Part shown: positions 16,085-25,488 of the stretch, piece after piece
Layout of the letters: every line of letters begins with the position of its first letter
How positions within the stretch are numbered: the stretch's first letter is position 1
Origin: an uncultured Lachnospiraceae bacterium
GTDB lineage: Bacteria; Bacillota; Clostridia; Lachnospirales; Lachnospiraceae
Length of the DNA: 42,670 bases
Assembly (NCBI GenBank): GCA_910588825.1
Contig: CAJURF010000026.1
Span: forward strand, 1-42,670
Reading direction: 5' to 3'
Position numbers and translations under genes: made by a program
The notes under the pieces: model-generated
The model's input: the letters and a program-made list of their open reading frames with translations, nothing else
Told to the model about the DNA's origin: nothing
The model's database searches: none

Positions 16085-19000
16085 ATGGCAAGAAAGATGA
16101 AAACCATGGATGGAAACCATGCTGCTGCCCATGCGTCTTACGCATATTCCGATGTAGCAGCTATTTATCCCATTACCCCTTCTTCCGTTATGGCAGAAGC
16201 TACGGATGAATGGGCCACACAGGGAAGGAAGAACATCTTTGGACAGGAAGTTCAGGTAACAGAGATGCAGTCAGAGGCAGGAGCTGCCGGTGCGGTACAC
16301 GGTTCTCTGTCAGCAGGTGCACTCACCACCACATATACAGCATCCCAGGGACTGCTGTTGATGATTCCTAATCTTTATAAAATCGCTGGTGAGCAGCTTC
16401 CGGGCGTGTTTAACGTATCAGCCCGTGCACTGGCAAGCCATGCACTTTCCATTTTCGGCGACCACTCTGATGTTTATGCGTGCCGCCAGACCGGGGCAGC
16501 TATGCTCTGTGAGTCCAGTGTTCAGGAAGTTATGGACCTGACTCCTGTGGCTCATTGTGCCGCCATTAAAGGGAAAGTTCCTTTTATCAATTTCTTTGAC
16601 GGTTTCAGGACTTCCCACGAAATTCAGAAAATTGAGACCTGGGATTACGAGGACCTGGCAGATCTGGTGGATCAGGACGCTGTGGATGCATTCCGCAATC
16701 ACGCGCTGAATCCCAATCACCCCTGTCAGAGAGGTTCCGCGCAGAATCCGGATATCTTCTTCCAGGCAAGAGAGGCATGTAATTCTTACTACGATGCACT
16801 TCCTGCTATCGTACAGGAATATATGGACAAAGTAAATGCCAAGATCGGTACCAATTACAAATTATTCAATTACTATGGTGCACCGGATGCTGAGCATGTG
16901 ATCATTGCCATGGGCTCTGTCTGTGATACCATTGAGGAGACCATTGATTATCTTCTGGCAGCAGGCAGAAAAGTGGGCGTGGTGAAAGTACGTCTGTACA
17001 GACCATTCTCAGCAAAAGCTCTGGTGGAAGCAATCCCGGCTTCTGTAAAACAAATCACCGTGCTGGACCGGACCAAAGAGCCGGGTGCATTGGGTGAGCC
17101 ATTATATTTGGATGTGGTTGCAGCTCTGAAAGGAACTGCTTTCAATGACACACCGATCTTTACCGGACGCTACGGCCTTGGTTCCAAAGATACCACACCT
17201 GCACAGATTGTTGCTGTGTATGACAACAGTGCTAAGACACCGTTTACCATTGGTATCGTGGACGATGTGACCCATCTGTCACTGGAAACCGGCACTCCGC
17301 TGGTAACCACGCCGGAAGGAACCATCAACTGTAAGTTCTGGGGGCTGGGTGCCGACGGTACTGTGGGAGCCAACAAAAACTCCATTAAGATCATCGGTGA
17401 TAACACAGATATGTATGCCCAGGCATATTTTGATTATGATTCCAAGAAGTCCGGCGGTGTGACCATGTCTCATCTGAGATTTGGTAAAAAGCCCATTAAA
17501 TCCACATACCTGATCCACAAAGCGGATTTCGTGGCCTGCCACAATCCTTCTTATGTAAATAAGTACAATATGGTGCAGGAGCTGGTGGACGGCGGAACAT
17601 TCCTTCTGAACTGTCCGTGGGATATGGCAGGTCTGGAACAGCACCTTCCCGGACAGGTAAAAGCATTTATTGCAAATCATGGAATTAAGTTCTATGTGAT
17701 TGACGGTATCCGCATTGGAAAAGACATTGGTCTGGGCGGCCGCATCAACACTGTACTCCAGTCTGCTTTCTTTAAACTGGCCAATATCATTCCGGAAGAA
17801 CAGGCCATTGACCTGATGAAAGCTGCAGCAAAAGCTACCTACGGCAGAAAAGGCGATGCCATTGTACAGATGAACTATGACGCCATCGATGCAGGGGCAA
17901 AACAGGTGGAAGAAATCCAGGTTCCGGAGAGCTGGAAGAGCGCCGCTGATGAAGGACTGGCAGCAGCCCATGCAGAACACGGCAGAAAAGACGTAGTAGA
18001 ATTCGTCAACAATATCCAGGTGAAGGTAAACGCCCAGGAAGGAAACAGTCTTCCTGTATCTGCATTCCGCGATTATGTGGATGGAAGTACTCCCTCCGGA
18101 GCATCCGCCTACGAAAAACGTGGAATCGCTGTAGATATCCCTGTATGGAAACCGGAAAACTGTATCCAGTGTAACCGCTGTGCGTATGTATGCCCCCATG
18201 CAGTCATCCGCCCTGTGGCACTGAGTGAGGAAGAAGCAGCGAAAGTACCGGAAGGCATGCAGATGCTTCCGATGACTGGAATGGATTCTTATAAGTTTGC
18301 CATTGTAGTGTCAGCTTACGACTGTACTGGATGTGGTTCCTGTGCCAACGTGTGTCCAGGCAAGAAAGGTGCAAAAGCCCTTGCTATGGAAAACATGGAG
18401 GCCAACGCAGGCCAGCAGAAATATTTCAATTATGGTGTGGAAGAAGTACAGCAAAAGGCAGATGTGCTTGAGAAATTCAAAGAAGCCTCTGTGAAAGGCA
18501 GCCAGTTCAAACGGCCGCTGCTGGAGTTCTCAGGAGCCTGTGCAGGATGTGGAGAGACGCCGTATGCGAAACTGATTACCCAGCTGTTCGGCGACAGAAT
18601 GTATATTGCCAATGCCACAGGATGTTCCTCCATCTGGGGCAACTCTTCACCGTCTACTCCTTATACCGTGAATGCCCAGGGCAGAGGTCCTGCATGGTCC
18701 AATTCTCTCTTTGAAGATGCGGCAGAGTTTGGATATGGCATGCTTCTGGCTCAGAACGCAGTCCGCGGCGGATTGAAGACGAAACTGGAAGGCATTGCTG
18801 CCAACGGAACCAATGAGGATGTGAAAGCGGCAGCGAAAGAATGGCTGGATACTTATGAGAACGGTGCCGCCAACGGATTGGCCACAGAAAAACTGGTTGC
18901 AGCCCTGGAAGCATGCGGCTGTGAGAAAGCACAGGAGATTCTGAAACAAAAAGACTTCCTGGGTAAGAAATCCCAGTGGATCTTTGGCGGTGACGGCTGG

Positions 19001-19630
19001 GCATACGATATAGGATTCGGCGGTCTGGACCATGTACTTGCCAGCGGAAAAGATATCAATATCATGGTATTTGATACAGAAGTGTACTCCAACACAGGCG
19101 GACAGTCTTCCAAAGCTACCCCTACAGGTGCGATTGCCCAGTTTGCAGCAGGCGGCAAGGAAGTGAAGAAGAAAGACCTGGCCAGCATTGCCATGAGCTA
19201 TGGATATGTATATGTGGCACAGATTGCCATGGGCGCAGATTTCAACCAGACAGTGAAGGCCATCGCAGAGGCAGAGGCTTATCCGGGACCATCTGTGATC
19301 ATCGCCTATGCTCCATGCATCAATCATGGTATCAAGAAAGGCATGAGCAAAGCGCAGACAGAAGAAGAGCTGGCTGTAAAGGCTGGTTACTGGCATAACT
19401 TCCGCTACAATCCTGCACTGAAAGCAGAAGGAAAAGACGCCTTCATTCTGGACAGCAAAGAGCCCACAGAAAGCTATCAGGACTTCTTGGACGGAGAGGT
19501 GCGTTACAATTCCCTGAAACGTTCCAACCCGGAAAAGGCAGCAAGATTGTTTGATATGTCAGAGGCACAGGCAAAAGAAAGATATGAGTATCTGAAAAAG
19601 CTGATTACATTGTACAGCGCAGAAAAATAA
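16085..19630 (+). CDS. nifJ: Pyruvate:ferredoxin (flavodoxin) oxidoreductase
   Basis: A 1,181-residue single-chain enzyme, full length for the family. It converts pyruvate and CoA to acetyl-CoA and CO2 and passes electrons to ferredoxin; this is central to anaerobic fermentation. The N-terminal region contains YPITPSSVMAE and QSEAGAAGAVHG (thiamine pyrophosphate, domain I). Near residue 696 lie two 4Fe-4S motifs, CIQCNRCAYVCP and CTGCGSCANVCPG. A third cluster site is formed by CAGCGE near residue 819 plus later cysteines. The ThDP-binding stretch FGGDGWAYDIGFGG is followed by NTGGQSSK. The protein is soluble and forms homodimers. Highly biased, clean codon use suggests strong expression. It is monocistronic between its own promoter and a terminator. 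Confidence 0.97.
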   Translation: MARKMKTMDGNHAAAHASYAYSDVAAIYPITPSSVMAEATDEWATQGRKNIFGQEVQVTEMQSEAGAAGAVHGSLSAGALTTTYTASQGLLLMIPNLYKIAGEQLPGVFNVSARALASHALSIFGDHSDVYACRQTGAAMLCESSVQEVMDLTPVAHCAAIKGKVPFINFFDGFRTSHEIQKIETWDYEDLADLVDQDAVDAFRNHALNPNHPCQRGSAQNPDIFFQAREACNSYYDALPAIVQEYMDKVNAKIGTNYKLFNYYGAPDAEHVIIAMGSVCDTIEETIDYLLAAGRKVGVVKVRLYRPFSAKALVEAIPASVKQITVLDRTKEPGALGEPLYLDVVAALKGTAFNDTPIFTGRYGLGSKDTTPAQIVAVYDNSAKTPFTIGIVDDVTHLSLETGTPLVTTPEGTINCKFWGLGADGTVGANKNSIKIIGDNTDMYAQAYFDYDSKKSGGVTMSHLRFGKKPIKSTYLIHKADFVACHNPSYVNKYNMVQELVDGGTFLLNCPWDMAGLEQHLPGQVKAFIANHGIKFYVIDGIRIGKDIGLGGRINTVLQSAFFKLANIIPEEQAIDLMKAAAKATYGRKGDAIVQMNYDAIDAGAKQVEEIQVPESWKSAADEGLAAAHAEHGRKDVVEFVNNIQVKVNAQEGNSLPVSAFRDYVDGSTPSGASAYEKRGIAVDIPVWKPENCIQCNRCAYVCPHAVIRPVALSEEEAAKVPEGMQMLPMTGMDSYKFAIVVSAYDCTGCGSCANVCPGKKGAKALAMENMEANAGQQKYFNYGVEEVQQKADVLEKFKEASVKGSQFKRPLLEFSGACAGCGETPYAKLITQLFGDRMYIANATGCSSIWGNSSPSTPYTVNAQGRGPAWSNSLFEDAAEFGYGMLLAQNAVRGGLKTKLEGIAANGTNEDVKAAAKEWLDTYENGAANGLATEKLVAALEACGCEKAQEILKQKDFLGKKSQWIFGGDGWAYDIGFGGLDHVLASGKDINIMVFDTEVYSNTGGQSSKATPTGAIAQFAAGGKEVKKKDLASIAMSYGYVYVAQIAMGADFNQTVKAIAEAEAYPGPSVIIAYAPCINHGIKKGMSKAQTEEELAVKAGYWHNFRYNPALKAEGKDAFILDSKEPTESYQDFLDGEVRYNSLKRSNPEKAARLFDMSEAQAKERYEYLKKLITLYSAEK

Positions 19631-19643
19631 AAAGAGGACAATG

Positions 19644-19675
19644 GCGGGGCAGGATTATTCCTGTCCCGCTATTTT
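19644..19675 (+). terminator. Terminator of nifJ
   Basis: Arms GCGGGGCAGG (19644-19653) and CCTGTCCCGC (19660-19669), with one G-T pair, are followed by TATTTT. Confidence 0.82.
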
Positions 19676-19743
19676 ACGCATAAAAGCGTGTCTGAAAATT
19701 GGTTTTTCATTTGTGAAAATTTCGTGACATGTGCCTGGGGCGG

Positions 19744-19772
19744 TTGATTTCAATATTATTTTGTGCTAGAAT
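19744..19772 (+). promoter_or_regulatory. Promoter of the NlpC/P60 gene
   Basis: TTGATT (19744-19749) and TAGAAT (19767-19772) have 17 bp spacing and an extended -10 TGC. They lie 66 bp before the start codon. Confidence 0.6.
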
Positions 19773-19837
19773 ATAAAAATAATTATGGATAGTGGGTTGC
19801 TTTTATCTTGGTGCATGCTTAAAGGCAGGGAGGTAAG

Positions 19838-21658
19838 ATGCGGACTAAGAAAGAAGGGAGTCTTGGAATGAAAAACAACTATGTTAAGAAACTGTTGTGC
19901 ATAACATTAATTTCAGCTATGATCATTTCCAGCAGTTTCAGTACATTTGCCAGTGATATTGGAAGTACGTCAGAAAATGTATCAATGTCTGAGGAGATAA
20001 CAGATGAACCTGTAGATGATGGAGGGACACAGGAGATCGTTACCCCTGCCCCAGAACCTTCTGATGATCCCACCGTTGTTCCTACAGAGACGCCGGTTCC
20101 GGACCCGACAGAGACCGTCACTCCTGAGCCAGTGGACCCCACGGAGACGCCGGCGCCGAAGCCTACCACAATACCAGGTGAAGACGATATTGCCGGACTG
20201 CCTGTTGACCCAGGAGATGACCAGCCAGGTGGCAATAGCGGTGGAGATTTGGAATTTTCCTCAGAGGCGGTGATTGCAGCCATTGACGCCATCGGTACAG
20301 TGACACTGGACAGTGAGAATGCTATCGCCAATGCTCGGAATGCTTACGAGGCTCTGAGCGAAGATCAGAAGGCGCAGGTTACCAATTATGGAACTCTGGT
20401 TGCTGCGGAAGAAGCATTGAGCCAGTTGAAGAATTCAGGGGGAGAAGAACCTGGTGAACAACCGGGAGAGATTCCACAGGACCCAGGCGGAAATGTTGAA
20501 AACCAGGTGCAGGAGGAACCTGAGGTGATTAATGGACCCATCACCAGAATTTCTTCCGGCACTCATGTGGTGAACTTAAAGGCGGGACGTACTTTTTATC
20601 TGAATCAGTTAAAGTCCAACTATTCGCTGTCTTTCAGCAATGACATCGAAGAAGTGATGGATGAGATTGAGGAAGAATTTCTGGAAGCGAATAAATTAGA
20701 TAAAGAAGACGAATATCTAGTACATAATTGGCAGGACATTCTGGCAGTCTATGTGTTGCAGCAGACCAGGGAGGGAAAGAAATCTTTCAAACTGGGAAAA
20801 TCTTCGAAGGATGACCTGGCTGCCATATTTGCCGAGATGAATGAACTGAAAAGAGATAAAAAGAATATTGCGCTGGTGGATTACAGAGGAATGCGTGTGG
20901 ATGAATATATAGAAGAACACGGGGAATTGACAAAGCGCGAAGAAAAAATTCTGGAGAAGTACGCAGACCAGGACTGTGCACTTTTGTGCGCAGTTATTAC
21001 GGCGGCCAAAGGATTTATCCGGCAAAGTGCCGGGGAGGAAGTGTCAGAAGAAAGGGTTGCTGTCATTCAGGCAGGCTACAGCCTGGTAGGAAAAGTGGCC
21101 TATTTCTGGGGCGGTAAGTCTTCCGTACTGGGGTGGGATGACCGGTGGGGAAGCGCCGCTCAGGTCAGCTCGTCCGGTGATTCCAGTACAGGCAGAATCC
21201 GTGCCTATGGACTGGATTGCAGTGGTTTTGTAGATTGGGCATTTAATAATGGATATCAGGATACGGATCTGGAGGATCAGGTAGGCCATGGCACGTCAGA
21301 CCAGTGGAATAAGGCTGAGACCATTCAAGGTCATGAGGCGCAGGCTGGGGATCTGGTATTCCAGAGAGGGCCGGAAGCCGGCAGTGATAACCATGTGGGA
21401 ATTCTGGTGGGAAAATCCAGCAGCGGAGATTGGATCGCTGTGCATTGTTCTGGCAGCCAGAATGGTGTCACAGTGGGAGAAGCTTATTCAGCAAGCTTCC
21501 GTTATATCCGCAGACCTTCTGTATATCCAACAATAGAAGAACTTAGGGCTAGGAAAGAAGAAAAGCAGTCAGATCTTTTGGAAGCGGCGAACAGAAAGAA
21601 TACACTGCAGCAGGCGGCAGCGGCGCAGAATCCAAATGAATCTGCAGAAGTAGAATAA
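19838..21658 (+). CDS. Secreted NlpC/P60 cell-wall hydrolase-like protein
   Basis: A 606-residue exported protein. Residues 1-39 are a signal peptide (basic VKKLLC, then ITLISAMIISSSF, then TFAS). Residues 45-120 are an acidic Pro-Thr-Glu linker with repeated DPTET-like units. Residues about 140-190 form a small helical repeat (ALSEDQKAQVTNYGTL) common in surface proteins. An unassigned region runs to about 400. The NlpC/P60 domain follows: catalytic Cys in YGLDCSGFVDWAF near residue 461, His in NHVGILVG and a third polar position at VHCSG. The enzyme should cleave peptidoglycan peptides. A 45-residue charged tail ends the protein. GGGAGGT precedes 19838; an in-frame ATG at 19868 also has AAGGGAG. 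Confidence 0.85.
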   Translation: MRTKKEGSLGMKNNYVKKLLCITLISAMIISSSFSTFASDIGSTSENVSMSEEITDEPVDDGGTQEIVTPAPEPSDDPTVVPTETPVPDPTETVTPEPVDPTETPAPKPTTIPGEDDIAGLPVDPGDDQPGGNSGGDLEFSSEAVIAAIDAIGTVTLDSENAIANARNAYEALSEDQKAQVTNYGTLVAAEEALSQLKNSGGEEPGEQPGEIPQDPGGNVENQVQEEPEVINGPITRISSGTHVVNLKAGRTFYLNQLKSNYSLSFSNDIEEVMDEIEEEFLEANKLDKEDEYLVHNWQDILAVYVLQQTREGKKSFKLGKSSKDDLAAIFAEMNELKRDKKNIALVDYRGMRVDEYIEEHGELTKREEKILEKYADQDCALLCAVITAAKGFIRQSAGEEVSEERVAVIQAGYSLVGKVAYFWGGKSSVLGWDDRWGSAAQVSSSGDSSTGRIRAYGLDCSGFVDWAFNNGYQDTDLEDQVGHGTSDQWNKAETIQGHEAQAGDLVFQRGPEAGSDNHVGILVGKSSSGDWIAVHCSGSQNGVTVGEAYSASFRYIRRPSVYPTIEELRARKEEKQSDLLEAANRKNTLQQAAAAQNPNESAEVE

Positions 21659-21675
21659 TTTGCAATTTTGCCAAA

Positions 21676-21727
21676 TGGCACCTGTACAGTACCTGGGACA
21701 AAAGTCCTGGGAAATGTGCAGGTGTCA
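21676..21727. repeat. 52-nt long hairpin between two genes
   Basis: The outer stem pairs 21676-21688 with 21715-21727 (GGCACCTGTACA against TGTGCAGGTGTC, two G-T pairs). After a 3x3 internal loop, CCTGGGAC (21692-21699) pairs with GTCCTGGG (21704-21711) over an AAAA loop. No T tract follows, so it is not a standard terminator. It may be an intergenic palindromic repeat or an RNA processing signal. Confidence 0.6.
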
Positions 21728-21778
21728 ATTTGTTATATATACATGCAGCGTATTTATATGCTCAGGAGGAGACAAAGA

Positions 21779-22678
21779 ATGGACACAATAAGAATCATTG
21801 CGGGTCCTTTAATCGGGGCTGTCATCGGCTATTTCACCAATTTTATTGCAGTAAAAATGCTTTTTAGGCCGCTTCATGAAGTGAAAATCGGGAATTTCCG
21901 GCTTCCGTTTACGCCGGGAATCATACCAAAAGGAAAGGACAGGCTGGCTGGTGCGCTGGGGAAAGCTGTGGGGGAGAATCTTTTGACAAAAGAGGATTTG
22001 GAAAAGATTGTTCTCAGCGATTCTGTAAAAAACACAGTGGCGGATACCGTCATGGAGACCATTGCCAGCGAGAAGAACAGGAATACTCCGGTTAAAGAGC
22101 TGCTGACTGCCTATATCCCCCCGGCTGACTACATGGCAGAGAAAGAGCATCTGGAAAATCTGCTGTGTGATAAAATGCTGGAGGGAATTGAGAAGCTGGA
22201 TATTGTCCAGCTGATGAATGAAGAGAGCAAACGGGTGGTGGGAGAAAAGCTGAAAGGCAGTTTTTTCGAAAGCCTCATCAGCGATGATTTGATTGAAAGT
22301 CTCACATCTCATATTGGAGTGAGGGTGGAACGCTATGTTCGGGAAAATGGCAGGGACTGGATTTTCCCACTGATTGATGAACAGGCGGCAGAGCTGGAGC
22401 AGAAGACCATACATGAGCTGGCTGAGACTGTGGGGGTGAAGAAGGAACAGGTGCGGACTGTTGTGGAACAGGCATATACCCATGCTATGCAGGAAAAAGT
22501 ATCGGATTTTGCAGAACAGTTCCACATCCGTGAGATGGTAGAGGAAAAGGTACGGCAGATGGATGTGCTGGAAGTGGAAGAACTGGTTTTATCGGTGATG
22601 AAAAATGAGCTGAATACGATTGTAAATCTGGGGGCGCTGATTGGGCTTCTGATTGGTATCTTAAATGTATTCATCTGA
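21779..22678 (+). CDS. DUF445 family membrane-associated protein
   Basis: A 299-residue protein. The N-terminal hydrophobic segment IIAGPLIGAVIGYFTNFIAV leads into the family signature KMLFRPLHEVKIGNFRLPFTPGIIPKGK, split here by charged residues. A long helical, charged middle part follows, and a second hydrophobic segment at the extreme C-terminus (LGALIGLLIGILNVFI) closes it. This layout is the DUF445 (YheB-like) family, membrane-anchored at both ends, with no firm function. AGGAGGA lies 8 nt before the ATG at 21779; earlier in-frame starts read through the hairpin region and are rejected. A terminator follows. Confidence 0.87.
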   Translation: MDTIRIIAGPLIGAVIGYFTNFIAVKMLFRPLHEVKIGNFRLPFTPGIIPKGKDRLAGALGKAVGENLLTKEDLEKIVLSDSVKNTVADTVMETIASEKNRNTPVKELLTAYIPPADYMAEKEHLENLLCDKMLEGIEKLDIVQLMNEESKRVVGEKLKGSFFESLISDDLIESLTSHIGVRVERYVRENGRDWIFPLIDEQAAELEQKTIHELAETVGVKKEQVRTVVEQAYTHAMQEKVSDFAEQFHIREMVEEKVRQMDVLEVEELVLSVMKNELNTIVNLGALIGLLIGILNVFI

Positions 22679-22703
22679 TTTTGTCTGGATAAAGAGGTGG
22701 AAG

Positions 22704-22733
22704 AATACCCCGGTATGAAGCCGGGGTATTTTG
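22704..22733 (+). terminator. Terminator after the DUF445 gene
   Basis: Arms AATACCCCGG (22704-22713) and CCGGGGTATT (22721-22730) are followed by TT. It lies between convergent genes and could also stop the minus-strand debranching-enzyme transcript, though the T tract is poorer on that strand. Confidence 0.78.
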
Positions 22734-22748
22734 AACTTGGCGGGCTGA

Positions 22749-24848
22749 TTATATAATAGTCTGTACAGCTTCAAAAACAGCTGTACTCCTTGGTCCCATA
22801 ACCAATGTGTCATCCATAAGCTGGCGGGGGTCGTCAGAATCGGTGTAGACGGCCAGCTTCCACACATAAGGCTTGGGAAGCCGTGGCAGACAAATCTGCT
22901 GGTCCTCCCAATAGGAGTTGATTGCCATGTAGACCAGGTCATCTCTCGTGGAATTTTCTTTTTGGGAAGCATAGAATACACAGACAACTTTTGAATCCTC
23001 TGTGATGGGATCTTCCCATGGACGGTTACTGTGGGTGCTGATCGGTGGAAAATTCATAGAGCCGGGAGGCATATCTCCCCGGATGCTGCAGTGGTTTTTC
23101 CGAAATTGAATCATGTATTTGAAATGTTCAAACAATTCACGGTTCTTGTCCAGCAGGGACCAGTCCAGCCAGGAGATCTCGTTGTCCTGGCAATAGGGAT
23201 TGTTATTTCCGAATCTGGTATCGCCAAACTCGTCGCCGGCAAGGAACATAGGTGTTCCACGGCTGCACATCAGTACTGTCACTGCGTTTTTCATAAGTTT
23301 CAGACGCAGGGCATTGATCTGGGGATCGTCTGTCTCTCCTTCTACGCCGCAGTTCCAGCTGCGGTTGTCATTGGCCCCATCCGTATTGTCCCATCCGTTG
23401 GCTTCATTGTGTTTTTCATTATAGCTGTACAGGTCATGAAGTGTAAATCCGTCGTGGCAGGTGATAAAATTAATGGAAGAGTTATATCCACGGTATTGTC
23501 CAGTATATAGATCCATGGAGCCGCTGATGCGTTTGGCGGCCGCGGGAGCCATCCAGTAGTCCCCCTTTAAGAAACTGCGTAAATCATCCCGGTAAAGGCC
23601 GTTCCACTCTGCCCAGCGGTTCCACGCGGGAAAACTTCCCACCTGATATAGTCCGCCTGCATCCCACGCCTCTGCAATTAATTTCACGTCTCCCAGAATC
23701 GGATCGAAAGCCAGGCTTTTCAATAAGGGGGCATTCTGCATGGGGAGGCCGTTCTGATCTCTCCCCAGGATACTGGCCAGGTCGAAACGGAATCCATTGA
23801 TGCGGTAGTTGGTCACCCAGTAGCGCAGACATTCCATGATCAGCTGCTGGACAACGGGGTGATTGCAGTTGAGGGTATTGCCGCATCCGCTGAAATTGTA
23901 ATACTGTCCATCTGGCGTGAGCATATAGTAAACATTATTATCAAAGCCTTTAAAACAGAAGAATGGACCGTGTTCATTTCCCTCAGCTGTATGGTTAAAC
24001 ACCACATCCAAAAATACTTCGATACCATTTTCGTTCAGTTCTTTGACCAGAGCTTTCAGTTCATACCCCTCATGGGTATATTCGTCTTCTGCGGCGTAAC
24101 TGGTGTTGGGGGCGAAAAAACTTACCGTATTGTAACCCCAGTAATCCAGAAGTTTCCTGCCGTCCACTTCTCTGGCGGGCATTGTCTCGTCAAATTCAAA
24201 AATGGGCATCAGTTCCACAGCAGTAATCCCCAGTTCCTTGAGATAGGGAATTTTTTCCCGCAGGCCGGAGAACGTCCCCGGATGTTTAACACCAGAAGAA
24301 TGATGCATGGTAAATCCCCGGACATGAAGTTCATAAATGATTAGTTCCCGCATAGGAAGCAGAGGCCGGACAGCTGTCCCCCAGTCAAAGTTGTTGAGAA
24401 CCACTCTGCCCCGGTAGGGAGAGAACTGGCTGGGCTTTTCCCCCCATACGCTCTGGCCTGTCACTGCCTTTGCATAGGGGTCCAGCAGAATCTGTGTCTT
24501 ATCAAATATCAGGCCTGCTTCCGGGTCATAAGGTCCGTCCATCCGATAAGCATATTCAAAATCTTTTGCATTCAGATTGAATACAATCATAGAATATACG
24601 TCGCCGATTCGATAGCGTTCCGGAAATGGAAGGACTGCAAAGGGCTCTGTTTCCTTGTGGCGGAAAAGCAGCAGTTCACAGGAAACCGCATTGCGTGAAT
24701 GTACAGTGAAATTAATGGCGTTTGCTGATAATGCGGTGGCTCCGTTCATTTCATAAAGACCGGGCCGGACCTCAAAACCACTGATAGTGTCCAGAGGCAT
24801 CAGATGGTATTCCGGAATCGAAGGTGCTGCTGCGGGAATAGATCTCAT
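22749..24848 (-). CDS. glgX: Glycogen debranching enzyme (GlgX/isoamylase-type GH13)
   Basis: A 699-residue glycoside hydrolase family 13 enzyme. Residues about 20-130 form a CBM48-type beta domain (YEMNGATALSANAINFTVHS). The catalytic barrel shows DVVFNHTAEG, the nucleophile Asp in NGFRFDLASILGRD near residue 354, the acid/base Glu in KLIAEAWDAGG near residue 392, and the transition-state Asp in FITCHDGFTLHDL near residue 463. These match isoamylase/GlgX enzymes that cleave alpha-1,6 branches of glycogen or limit dextrins in the cytoplasm. There is no signal peptide. AGGTG precedes the ATG. No other glycogen gene is adjacent, so its place in glycogen or dietary-dextrin use is open. Confidence 0.88.
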   Translation of the reverse strand: MRSIPAAAPSIPEYHLMPLDTISGFEVRPGLYEMNGATALSANAINFTVHSRNAVSCELLLFRHKETEPFAVLPFPERYRIGDVYSMIVFNLNAKDFEYAYRMDGPYDPEAGLIFDKTQILLDPYAKAVTGQSVWGEKPSQFSPYRGRVVLNNFDWGTAVRPLLPMRELIIYELHVRGFTMHHSSGVKHPGTFSGLREKIPYLKELGITAVELMPIFEFDETMPAREVDGRKLLDYWGYNTVSFFAPNTSYAAEDEYTHEGYELKALVKELNENGIEVFLDVVFNHTAEGNEHGPFFCFKGFDNNVYYMLTPDGQYYNFSGCGNTLNCNHPVVQQLIMECLRYWVTNYRINGFRFDLASILGRDQNGLPMQNAPLLKSLAFDPILGDVKLIAEAWDAGGLYQVGSFPAWNRWAEWNGLYRDDLRSFLKGDYWMAPAAAKRISGSMDLYTGQYRGYNSSINFITCHDGFTLHDLYSYNEKHNEANGWDNTDGANDNRSWNCGVEGETDDPQINALRLKLMKNAVTVLMCSRGTPMFLAGDEFGDTRFGNNNPYCQDNEISWLDWSLLDKNRELFEHFKYMIQFRKNHCSIRGDMPPGSMNFPPISTHSNRPWEDPITEDSKVVCVFYASQKENSTRDDLVYMAINSYWEDQQICLPRLPKPYVWKLAVYTDSDDPRQLMDDTLVMGPRSTAVFEAVQTII

Positions 24849-24891
24849 GGTTTTTCACCTGCTTTCTTAGATTTGTTAAACGTTTTATTTG

Positions 24892-24921
24892 ATTTTACCA
24901 TAATTTTAAGTACTTGTCCAA
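24892..24921 (-). promoter_or_regulatory. Possible promoter of the debranching-enzyme gene
   Basis: On the minus strand TTGGAC (24921-24916) and TAAAAT (24897-24892) are spaced by 18 bp, with a TGG extension before the -10. They lie about 44 bp before the start codon. Confidence 0.45.
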
Positions 24922-25011
24922 GAATGTGGGGGAAAATTCATTTATGATGATCAATTGACGTGAATCTATATTCAAATTCGCAGGCAGGGGATCAGAATTT
25001 GAAAATGGTTA

Positions 25012-25040
25012 TTGACAAATACCCCAAGGGGGTATATACT
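25012..25040 (+). promoter_or_regulatory. CsoR-controlled promoter of the copper operon
   Basis: A consensus -35 TTGACA (25012-25017) and TATACT (25035-25040) have 17 bp between them. The spacer is almost entirely filled by the pseudo-palindrome ATACCCC-AAG-GGGGTAT (25019-25035). G/C-rich TACCCC/GGGGTA boxes in a promoter spacer are the known binding sites of CsoR copper repressors, and csoR is the next gene. Repression by apo-CsoR and release by Cu(I) is therefore expected. The 120-nt leader to csoR shows nothing else. Confidence 0.88.
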
Positions 25041-25161
25041 ACAAACATCAAAAGCAATTGCTGAAGATTATGTTTTCTGCAAGTATGAATTGTGTCAGGG
25101 GCGGTATATTAAATGTTGACGTATTATGGAGATTTGGAGAATTTTCAATAGAAAGTGAGGG

Positions 25162-25473
25162 ATGCTGGTGCCAGGAGAGAAAGAGTGCTGCTGTAAAAAG
25201 ACAAAAATTCGCAATGAAAAGGAATATAAAGACCTTCTGAACCGCTTGAGCCGCATCGAGGGCCAGGTAAGAGGCATAAAGGGAATGGTGGAAAACAGTG
25301 CGTACTGTACAGATATTCTGGTACAGGTTGCCGCAGTCAATGCGGCTCTGAACAGTTTTAATAAGGTTCTCCTTGGGAATCACATCCGTACATGTGTGGC
25401 GGATGATATCAGAAATGGAAAAGAAGAAACCGTTGACGAGCTGGTTCATGTACTGCAGAAATTGATGAAATGA
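25162..25473 (+). CDS. csoR: CsoR-type copper-sensing repressor
   Basis: A 103-residue all-helical DUF156 protein. The conserved helix LLNRLSRIEGQVRGIKGMV is followed by the Cu(I) ligands: Cys in SAYCTDIL near residue 49, then His and Cys in NHIRTCV (H-x-x-x-C, near 74 and 78). These are the three residues that define copper-responsive CsoR rather than nickel or formaldehyde members. An N-terminal KECCCKK stretch adds three further cysteines, which is unusual and may bind metal. It represses its own operon through the palindrome at 25,019. copA starts 15 bp after its stop. GTGAGGG lies before the ATG. Confidence 0.9.
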   Translation: MLVPGEKECCCKKTKIRNEKEYKDLLNRLSRIEGQVRGIKGMVENSAYCTDILVQVAAVNAALNSFNKVLLGNHIRTCVADDIRNGKEETVDELVHVLQKLMK

Positions 25474-25488
25474 GGGAGGTAGAATGCG

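Noticed and set aside
20016..20273. Open frames opposite or within the Pro-Thr-Glu linker of the NlpC/P60 protein
   Set aside because: They are produced by the repetitive codons of the linker. No ribosome site or protein-like composition is present.
22704..22733. Hairpin as an attachment site or mobile-element end
   Set aside because: It has the size and position of an ordinary terminator between convergent genes, and no second copy exists.
25058..25240. 60-codon frame in the copper-operon leader
   Set aside because: It overlaps csoR in another frame, has no ribosome site and shows no protein-like conservation; csoR itself is well supported.
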